Shown here piece by piece: positions 57,604 through 64,000 of a stretch of DNA of 64,000 bases. Both the position numbers and the translations under genes were made by a program. The stretch's first letter is position 1. The number at the start of each line of letters is the position of its first letter. Source of the stretch: RGIG1681 sp045650505 (GTDB lineage: Bacteria; Bacillota; Clostridia; Christensenellales; UBA1242); the NCBI GenBank assembly GCA_045650505.1, contig JAZRRE010000002.1, positions 15,951 to 79,950 on the forward strand, written 5' to 3'. Under the pieces are notes generated by a model. It did not search any database, was not told the origin of the DNA, and saw only the letters and a program-made list of their open reading frames with translations.

Positions 57604-60600
57604 ATGAACAAGTTATATAGAATTGGTTTAGATATTGGTATTGGAAGTGTTGGTTTTGCTGTTTTAGAAAATGACCCAACAACTGAAGAACCTATCAAAA
57701 TTTTAAAATTAGGCGTAAGAACTTTCAGCCCTAATGAAGTTGCAAAAACAGGTGAAAGCACTGCAAAATCAAGAAGAGAGAAAAGAGGTCTTCACAGAAG
57801 AACAAGAAGAAGAGCGTTTAGAATTGAACGATTAAAAACTTTAATCACTAAAGAATTTGGTTTAAGTTTGCAAGAAGAATTGCAAAAATTATCAAAAGCA
57901 GATGTTTATGAACTTCGTGCTAAAGGTCTTGATGAAAAGTTATCTTATGCAGAAATTGCAAAAGTAATTTTAAATATTTCAAAAAGAAGAGGTTTTAAAA
58001 GCAATAGAAAATCAGGTGCAACCGGAGAAGATGGTGTTCTTTTAAATGCAATAAAAGAAAATGCAGAGTTTTTGGCAAACAATGGCTATAGAACCATTGG
58101 CGAAGCCTTTTATAAAGACCAAAGATTTAAAATTGAATGTTGTGGAAATTCTATCTATAACATAAGAAATCATGCTGGAGATTATAGAAATTGTTTTCAT
58201 AGAGATGATTTAGTTAATGAAATGAATTTGATTTTAAAATCACAACAAGGTTTTGGAAATTCGCAAATAACAGATGAATTTATTGAAAAAGTTATTGAAA
58301 TTTTCTCAAAACAAAGGAATTTTGATGAAGGTCCTGGTGAGCCAAGCCCTTATTCGGCAAAGTTTGAAATTGGCAAATGTACTTTTCTTGGTGATAAAGG
58401 TGAACTTCGTGCACCAAAATCAACATTTACATTTGAATATTTTTCTGCGCTTTCAAAAATCAATAGTTTAAAGATTAATGATAGAGAATTAACTCTAGAA
58501 GAAAAACAAAAACTATATGATTATGTTTTAAACAATAAAGAACTTAAATTTGAAAGAGTTAGAAAACTTTTAAATGTTCCAGATGGTGAAACATTCAACC
58601 TTTGTAGATATGGTGCAAAAAAGAATAAAAAAGATGATAATGTGAGTGAATTAGAAATCATTTCTTCAAGTGAAACAGCAGTTATGGTTTCAATGAAGAA
58701 TAGTCATAAAATCAAAAATGAGTTAAAACTCGATTCACTTATCGAAAATAAAGACATTATTAATGAAGTTGCATGGGTTTTAACAACCTGCAAGAGTGAT
58801 GTAACTATTGATAATGCTATTGAAAATAATGAAATCTTGAAAAAGTTATCTGCAGAACAAAAAGAAGCAGTTAAAACTATGAACTTTGATAAAGTTGGTT
58901 CACTTTCTGTTAAGGCTATGGAAATGGTTATTCCATATCTTGAAGAGGGTCAAAGATATGATATTGCTTGTGAGTCTGCCGGTTTCAAGCATAGCAGTTT
59001 TGTTCACTCTAAAAACAAATATTTAAAAGGTGAATTTGTTGATGAAAGATTAAAAGACATTACTTCAAATGTTGTGAAAAGGTCTGTTCATCAAACAATT
59101 AGAATAATCAATGAAATTATCAAAGAATATGGTTCACCACAATTTGTTAATGTTGAACTTGCGAGAGAACTTTCAAGAGACTTTAGTGAAAGAAATAAAA
59201 TTAAAAAACTTCAAGAAAAGAATTTCATTGAAAATGAAACTGCAAAAAATCAACTAGCTGAAGATTTCAAACTTACAAAAGTTGGACACCATGACCTTGT
59301 TGCACTTCGTTTATATCACGAACAAGATGGCAAGTGTATGTATAGTGGAAAGGAAATTGATATAAATCGTTTATTTGAACCAAACTATGTTCAAGTTGAC
59401 CACATTTTGCCTTATAGTCGAAGTATGAATGATAGTTATAACAACAAAGTTTTAGTTCTTGCAAGTGAAAATCAAAATAAGAGAAATCAAACACCTTATG
59501 AATGGTTTGGAAATGATGAAAAGAGATGGAATTCTTTTGTTGCAAGGGCAAACCTTTTGAAAAATCGCGAAAAGAGAAGATTTTTGCTTAAAGAAAATTT
59601 TGGCGAAGAACAATCAAAAGACTTCATTGAAAGAAACTTAAATGACACAAAATATATGTCAAAGTTTATGTTGAACTTAATGCAAGATTATCTTGAAATG
59701 GCTCCAAGCAAACATAAAAAAGTTGTTAGAGCAGTTAATGGTTCAATCACAAGTTATCTTCGCAAGTTCTGGGGAATTAACAAAATTCGTGAAGATGGTG
59801 ACACACACCACGCAATAGATGCTGCTGTTATTGCAACAGTGTCTGATGGACAAATTCAAAAAATTACAAAATATAATCAATTAAAAGAAAGATTTAATAG
59901 AAACGAAAAAGAATTAAAACTTATCGATAAAGAAACCGGTGAAGTCATAAGCATTACCGATAAGGCAGATTTTGAAAGCGTTGGCATTGATATTATGTCA
60001 AAATATCTTCCAACACCATATCCTGAATTTATTAAAGAATTGCAAATCAGGTCAAGAGTTGATTATAACAATCCATTCGGGTTTACAAATGAAGAGCAAA
60101 TTGAACTTATTAAACTTGGTTATGATGATGAAGAAGTTCAAAAATTAAAGCCAATTTTTGTGAGTCGAATGAAAACCGTTAAAACAACCGGTGCAATTCA
60201 TGCTGAAACTTTAATGAGTGCAAGAGAATATGCTGAAACAAAAATGCTTGTTAAAACCGTTAAACTTTCAAGTTTAAAATTGAAAGAAATTCAAGAAACA
60301 GTTCCTTTAAAAGATGATAAATATCCAGAATTTTCAATCGAAAATTATTATAAACCAGAAAGTGATAGACTTTTATATTTAAAACTTAAAGAATATTTGC
60401 ACGATAATGGAATAATTCCTGAAAATATTGAATTTCATAAACCTAAAAAAGATGGCACTGATGGTCCTGTTGTTAAAACTGTTAAGGTTTATGAAAAATC
60501 ATCAAATTGTGTAATCACACCAAATGGTGCTGCAGCAAATGACAAAATGTTTAGAGTTGATGTTTTTGAAAAAGATAAAAAATTCTATCTTTGCCCAATT

Positions 60601-60987
60601 TATATGGCAGATGTTTATGCAAAAAAATTGCCTAACAAAGTTATTGAAAGAGATAAAGACTGGTCAGAAATTGACAACACATATAATTTCAAATTTAGTT
60701 TATACCAAAATGATTTGATAAAAGTATTAAGTGGTAAAGATATTGAATTAAAGAAAAATTTTAATAATCCAAAGTCGAAGAAGCCAGACAAAATTACAAA
60801 TAAAGAAGTTTTTGCATATTACAATAATACAGGCATAGCGACTGCTTCAATTAAAATTGAATCAATGGATAATTGTTATAAGATTGATAATATGGGTGTT
60901 AAAACACTTCAAAATATTGAAAAATATTATGTTGATATTATGGGCAAAGTCTATAAAGCACCAAAAGAAGAAAGGAAAGGTTTTTAA
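57604..60987 (+). CDS. cas9: Type II-C CRISPR effector nuclease Cas9
   Basis: This RNA-guided DNA endonuclease has 1127 residues. RuvC-I Asp10 is in RIGLDIGIGSVGFAV, the Arg-rich bridge helix is about 53-80, and RuvC-II Glu518 is in FVNVELARELSR. In HNH, QVDHILPYSRS has Asp599/His600 and ASENQNK has Asn623. RuvC-III HHAIDAA has His736/Asp739. The PAM-interacting part is about 850-1127. All catalytic residues are present. Size and the absence of csn2 and cas4 indicate II-C. ATG 57604 is preceded by AAGGAG at good spacing; an in-frame GTG at 57595 is too close to it. The stop overlaps cas1. Confidence 0.97.
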   Translation: MNKLYRIGLDIGIGSVGFAVLENDPTTEEPIKILKLGVRTFSPNEVAKTGESTAKSRREKRGLHRRTRRRAFRIERLKTLITKEFGLSLQEELQKLSKADVYELRAKGLDEKLSYAEIAKVILNISKRRGFKSNRKSGATGEDGVLLNAIKENAEFLANNGYRTIGEAFYKDQRFKIECCGNSIYNIRNHAGDYRNCFHRDDLVNEMNLILKSQQGFGNSQITDEFIEKVIEIFSKQRNFDEGPGEPSPYSAKFEIGKCTFLGDKGELRAPKSTFTFEYFSALSKINSLKINDRELTLEEKQKLYDYVLNNKELKFERVRKLLNVPDGETFNLCRYGAKKNKKDDNVSELEIISSSETAVMVSMKNSHKIKNELKLDSLIENKDIINEVAWVLTTCKSDVTIDNAIENNEILKKLSAEQKEAVKTMNFDKVGSLSVKAMEMVIPYLEEGQRYDIACESAGFKHSSFVHSKNKYLKGEFVDERLKDITSNVVKRSVHQTIRIINEIIKEYGSPQFVNVELARELSRDFSERNKIKKLQEKNFIENETAKNQLAEDFKLTKVGHHDLVALRLYHEQDGKCMYSGKEIDINRLFEPNYVQVDHILPYSRSMNDSYNNKVLVLASENQNKRNQTPYEWFGNDEKRWNSFVARANLLKNREKRRFLLKENFGEEQSKDFIERNLNDTKYMSKFMLNLMQDYLEMAPSKHKKVVRAVNGSITSYLRKFWGINKIREDGDTHHAIDAAVIATVSDGQIQKITKYNQLKERFNRNEKELKLIDKETGEVISITDKADFESVGIDIMSKYLPTPYPEFIKELQIRSRVDYNNPFGFTNEEQIELIKLGYDDEEVQKLKPIFVSRMKTVKTTGAIHAETLMSAREYAETKMLVKTVKLSSLKLKEIQETVPLKDDKYPEFSIENYYKPESDRLLYLKLKEYLHDNGIIPENIEFHKPKKDGTDGPVVKTVKVYEKSSNCVITPNGAAANDKMFRVDVFEKDKKFYLCPIYMADVYAKKLPNKVIERDKDWSEIDNTYNFKFSLYQNDLIKVLSGKDIELKKNFNNPKSKKPDKITNKEVFAYYNNTGIATASIKIESMDNCYKIDNMGVKTLQNIEKYYVDIMGKVYKAPKEERKGF

Positions 60988-61883
60988 TGGGTTATATTAA
61001 TATTTTTGTTTCTAAATCTGCTTATATGTATGTTAAAAATGAGCAGTTGTTTTTAGAAAATAGTGAAAATAAAGTTGATTATCCACTTGAAGATATCAAC
61101 TCAATTATGGTTGAAAATTTAAACACAACAATTTCAACTTACACATTATCAAAACTTTCACAAAATGGAATATTATGTTTTATATGTAATCAAAACCACC
61201 TCCCATCGGGGGTGGTTTTGCCTTTTTGTGAGCATTATCAAACGCTTTCAATGTTTGAAAATCAAATAAATTTAAGCAAACCATTTCAAAAACAAATATG
61301 GAAAAGTGTGATTGAAAATAAAATTGAAAACCAAAATGATGTTCTTAATATGTGTGGTGGAAATGACAGCTTGAAATTTTTAAAAGAAACAGTGCTTTCA
61401 GGTGATTCTTCAAACAATGAAGCAAAAGCAAGTTTAATTTATTTCAAAGAGTTATTTGGAAAAGGTTTTGTTCGAAGAGATGATAGTTCTTCAATAAATG
61501 CTTTTTTGAATTATGGTTATTCAATCATTAGAGGTTTTATTGCAAGAAGCATTGTTGTGCATGGATTGCAGCCATTTTTAGGCATTCACCATTCAAATCA
61601 ATTAAATCAATTTAATTTGGCCGATGATTTAATGGAACCATTCAGACCTATTGTTGATTTATTTGTAAAAATTTATTTGTATGATGAATCTGAATTGACC
61701 TCAAAAATAAAAGCAGAGATTTATAACATTATGAGTGTTGATGTGTTGATTGATGGTCAAAAGAATCCTGTGTCTTATGCTATTGAGCAATATGTTCAAA
61801 GTTTTCAAAAAAGTATCAAAGAAAACAAAAATTTATTAAAAACAATAAAAATTATAGGTTTAGAAAAACATCAATATGAGTAG
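60987..61883 (+). CDS. cas1: CRISPR integrase Cas1
   Basis: Cas1 with Cas2 integrates new spacers. The 298 residues have the N-terminal beta domain and a helical catalytic domain with Glu145 (SNNEAKASLIYFKELFG), His201/202 (GIHHSNQLNQFNL) and Asp/Glu in LADDLMEPFRP (about 211-221), the metal ligands. It overlaps cas9 by one base (TAATG) and cas2 by eight. A strong hairpin lies inside the coding region at 61192-61219. Confidence 0.96.
   Translation: MGYINIFVSKSAYMYVKNEQLFLENSENKVDYPLEDINSIMVENLNTTISTYTLSKLSQNGILCFICNQNHLPSGVVLPFCEHYQTLSMFENQINLSKPFQKQIWKSVIENKIENQNDVLNMCGGNDSLKFLKETVLSGDSSNNEAKASLIYFKELFGKGFVRRDDSSSINAFLNYGYSIIRGFIARSIVVHGLQPFLGIHHSNQLNQFNLADDLMEPFRPIVDLFVKIYLYDESELTSKIKAEIYNIMSVDVLIDGQKNPVSYAIEQYVQSFQKSIKENKNLLKTIKIIGLEKHQYE
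61192..61228 (+). promoter_or_regulatory. Intragenic hairpin with U-tract inside cas1
   Basis: AAAACCACCTCC pairs with GGGGTGGTTTT-type sequence (12 pairs, one G-T; 61192-61219; loop about CATC), followed by GCCTTTTTG. It encodes NHLPSGVVLPF, a conserved Cas1 stretch. The stem is far more GC-rich than its surroundings and terminator-like. Confidence 0.5.
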
Positions 61884-62196
61884 GTTTATGAGATTATTAG
61901 TATTTTTTGATTTGCCTGTCAAAAGCAAAAATGAAAGAAAAACTGCAACGCAATTTAGAAATTATCTTATTAAAGATGGTTTTTATATGATTCAGTTTAG
62001 TTTATATGGAAGAATTTGCAACACACTTGAGTCTGCAAGACTGCATGAAGATAGAATTTGCACAAAAGTTCCAGCCTATGGTTCGGTGCGTTCTTTGATT
62101 GTGACAGAAAAACAATATGCCAGCATGAGCGTATTAACCGGTGAGCGTAAACCTAAAGAAAAGAAAATAAATTCACAGCAAATCTCATTTTTTTAG
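61876..62196 (+). CDS. cas2: CRISPR adaptation protein Cas2
   Basis: The 106-residue ferredoxin-like fold has the N-terminal strand RLLVFFDLPV with the conserved Asp. It then has RNYLIKDGFYMIQFSLYGRI and a C-terminal basic tail. It forms the Cas1-Cas2 complex as a dimer. The start lies within the end of cas1. Last gene of the cas operon, followed by a two-way terminator and then the array. Confidence 0.95.
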   Translation: MSRFMRLLVFFDLPVKSKNERKTATQFRNYLIKDGFYMIQFSLYGRICNTLESARLHEDRICTKVPAYGSVRSLIVTEKQYASMSVLTGERKPKEKKINSQQISFF

Positions 62197-62238
62197 TATC
62201 TAGTTTTCAAAATTTTAAAAATTTAAATACAAGAAAAA

Positions 62239-62280
62239 GACTGTAATTATTGAAATTATCAATAACTACAGCCTTTTCTT
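62239..62280. terminator. Bidirectional terminator between cas operon and CRISPR array
   Basis: Stem GACTGTAATTATTGA / TCAATAACTACAGCC (62239-62273). On the minus strand all 15 positions pair, with two G-U wobbles, followed by TTTTTC; on the plus strand CCTTTTCTTTT follows. It would stop both the cas mRNA and the array transcript. Confidence 0.8.
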
Positions 62281-62290
62281 TTAGTAACCT

Positions 62291-63052
62291 ATTATACCAT
62301 ACCAAAAATCAATAGGGAACTAAAACTCATCGGCTTCTTCTAATTTTTTTATGGCTATTATACCATACCAAAAATCAATAGGGAACTAAAACCGATCGGT
62401 GGTTGTTCCGTTTAATTTCAATATTATACCATACCAAAAATCAATAGGGAACTAAAACTTTTTTGCCGTCCTCCTCGTCCATAATGTCATTATACCATAC
62501 CAAAAATCAATAGGGAACTAAAACTATTGCAACATTAAAAGCGCATTTTTTAACATTATACCATACCAAAAATCAATAGGGAACTAAAACGGTAGGTTGT
62601 TACAAAACAATTCAAAATTTATTATACCATACCAAAAATCAATAGGGAACTAAAACTATGTTTCAAGTAATAATAAATTAGTTTATATTATACCATACCA
62701 AAAATCAATAGGGAACTAAAACAAGCGTGCGACAGTTTTTAAAAAGTGCAAAATTATACCATACCAAAAATCAATAGGGAACTAAAACTGAAAGATGTTA
62801 TTCATATGTAAAGAAATAATTATACCATACCAAAAATCAATAGGGAACTAAAACTCCAAACTATTATCATCTGGATTTGATGGAATTATACCATACCAAA
62901 AATCAATAGGGAACTAAAACTTATTGAAAAAGATGAAGAAAAACACATTGATTATACCATACCAAAAATCAATAGGGAACTAAAACGAATAACCAAGCAG
63001 ATGGATTTATTTAAAAATTATACCATACCAAAAATCAATAGGGAACTAAAAC
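62291..63052 (-). CRISPR. CRISPR array, 12 repeats and 11 spacers (type II-C)
   Basis: Twelve identical 36-bp repeats begin at 62291 and recur every 66 bp to 63017-63052, so all 11 spacers are exactly 30 bp. On the plus strand the repeat starts ATTATACCATACC and ends GGGAACTAAAAC. In crRNA sense it starts GTTTTAGTTCCC and ends GGTATGGTATAAT. The anti-repeat and terminator show transcription is from the minus strand, towards cas2. Each repeat ends with an extended -10 (TGG-TATAAT), so each may initiate its own crRNA. No degenerate terminal repeat is seen. Confidence 0.98.
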
Positions 63053-63120
63053 TATGCAACTGTGTAACTGTGTAGCATAAATATTATACATATTAAATTA
63101 TTAAACTAAATTGTAATTGT
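63053..63120 (-). promoter_or_regulatory. Right flank of the array, possible leader
   Basis: AT-rich sequence next to the outermost repeat, upstream in the array's transcription sense. It contains a tandem AACTGTGT/AACTGTGT motif (63059-63074) and a minus-strand TATAAT (rc ATTATA, about 63083-63088) without a good -35. Which end acquires spacers cannot be decided from sequence alone. Confidence 0.35.
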
Positions 63121-64000
63121 TCTCTACTTAAATTATATCAAATTATAAAAACTAATCAATATAAAATCTCGAAAATTAAATAAAAAATTTAATATAACAT
63201 CAATTTATAAATAAGAAAATTTTAAAGGGTAGGTTGATTTTAAGATGAAAATCGAGGCATTTTATTGGAAAAGTTTTTAAGATTTTGGCGTAAGGAAAGA
63301 GATTGATTGTTAACAACCTCTTTGTAATCTATTCGCAAAACACAGCTTTTGCGAATAGATATGGGTATTTTGGGGGATTTTTTAACATTTTGTAAAGCTT
63401 GATAATTTCATACTTTACAAAGATTTTATGAAAATTATATCTTGTTTTTGTAAAATTTATCATATTTTATTTTATGGTTTCTTTGTTAAAAACTGTTTTG
63501 ATTTACTTTTGGTATTTTGTGTGATGAGATACCTTTGACAATACAGAGTGTTCTATCACACACAGCATAGAAGATTCATTTGAAATTAGGTTAAATTTAT
63601 TTCAAACTCTATGAGAGAATGTTCTAAATTGTTATTAATAAATCGTAACGTTCTGTGTGAGTTTTTTGTTAAAATTTGTATCAGTTTTTATACTCACAAT
63701 TTGAGTAGAATGTTGTGATGCTTTGTCACAGTTCATCACAAAACTGCTGTTAAAAAATTTGATTGATATTGTGTTAGCGCATCTTATTAGGTTCAATTTT
63801 ATATAGGTTTATTTTGAGACTTATTTAATCTGTGCATTTTAAAATTTTTCTTGCACAAAATAATATTGTTGTTTATTCAAATTAGCGAAAATTCTGAAAG
63901 GGGTTTAAATTTATTTTTAGTACTAATTATTCGTAAAAACTCCCCTTTTAGTTGTCAGACATAATATTGTGCTAAAAAATAAAAAAATTTTATTTTTTTT
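63121..64000. other. Noncoding region rich in inverted repeats
   Basis: No convincing gene in about 880 bp. Notable structures are a perfect 14-bp stem ATCTATTCGCAAAA/TTTTGCGAATAGAT (63327-63360), TTTGTAAAG/CTTTACAAA (63389-63421), TTGTGATG/CATCACAA (63713-63741) and a long-range AAAGGGG/CCCCTTTT pair (about 63896-63950). GTGTGA or its complement recurs at 63519, 63555 and 63655. It could be a structured RNA, a regulatory region for a gene beyond the window, or decayed sequence. Confidence 0.4.

Noticed and set aside
57595..57604. GTG start for cas9
   Set aside because: The Shine-Dalgarno AAGGAG (57588-57593) would be only one base from this GTG; ATG 57604 has proper spacing and starts at the conserved RuvC-I region.
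60987..61883. Insertion of a repeat element into cas1 at the hairpin
   Set aside because: The hairpin encodes residues conserved in Cas1 (HLPSGVVLP), and gene length is normal, so it is native coding sequence and not an insertion.
61876..62291. Additional adaptation gene (csn2 or cas4) in the CRISPR locus
   Set aside because: No open frame of suitable size lies between cas2 and the array or between tracrRNA and cas9.

Overview
ORGANISM. The window is strongly AT-rich (roughly 30% G+C by eye), with dense short-spaced operons, AGGAGG-type ribosome binding sites and many hairpin-plus-T-tract terminators. The gene order matches the Bacillota backbone: infC-rpmI-rplT; ruvC-ruvA-ruvB-queA-tgt-yajC-secD-secF-recJ-rsh; rpsO-pnp-ylxY-ymxG-ftsK-rimO-pgsA-recA-rny; spoIIAA-spoIIAB-sigF. 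The spoIIA operon and two sporulation-type polysaccharide deacetylases suggest a spore-forming or recently spore-forming clostridium-like lineage. I infer an uncultured, probably gut-associated, Clostridia relative; the exact taxon cannot be read from this window.

LAYOUT. 1-540: the 3' end of an unidentified RNA, two short RNA units each with its own promoter and terminator, and the infC leader. 559-4643: translation genes, an rRNA methyltransferase, yebC and a zeta-toxin-like kinase with a small partner. 4746-18088: Holliday-junction resolution, queuosine synthesis, Sec translocase accessory genes, recJ and a RelA/SpoT homologue. 18250-32677: rpsO/pnp, sporulation/protease genes, ftsK followed by a degenerate ftsK paralogue, rimO, pgsA, recA, rny. 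32710-42893: radical SAM protein, dipeptidase, DHH phosphoesterase, formate-THF ligase, HtrA-like protease, the spoIIA operon, a PdaB-like deacetylase and an SSB-like protein. 42986-57292: an accessory-flavoured region on both strands with regulators, a PlsC-like protein, an alpha-oxoamine synthase, a pair of unknown paralogues, a transporter, tRNA-Trp, a long membrane-anchored PadR protein and putative peptidases. 57368-63052: a complete type II-C CRISPR-Cas locus. 63053-64000: noncoding sequence rich in inverted repeats.

HOW IT WORKS TOGETHER. The CRISPR locus is compact and looks intact. A tracrRNA with a clear promoter and terminator is followed by cas9-cas1-cas2 in one overlapping operon. 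The array of 12 identical 36-bp repeats and 11 spacers of 30 bp is transcribed towards the cas genes from the minus strand, and a hairpin that can terminate both strands separates the two units. Each repeat ends, in crRNA sense, with an extended -10 box, so each spacer may have its own promoter, as known for Neisseria II-C systems.

UNUSUAL POINTS. Several conserved housekeeping proteins have lost textbook catalytic residues. The (p)ppGpp synthetase domain of the RelA/SpoT homologue is degenerate while its hydrolase motif is kept. SecD and SecF lack the conserved Asp/Asn membrane residues of the proton relay. The M16 peptidase lacks its zinc motif. A tandem FtsK-like protein lacks both Walker motifs. 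Five genes have a -10 box so close to the start codon that their mRNAs may be leaderless. No insertion sequences, rRNA or prophage genes were found.
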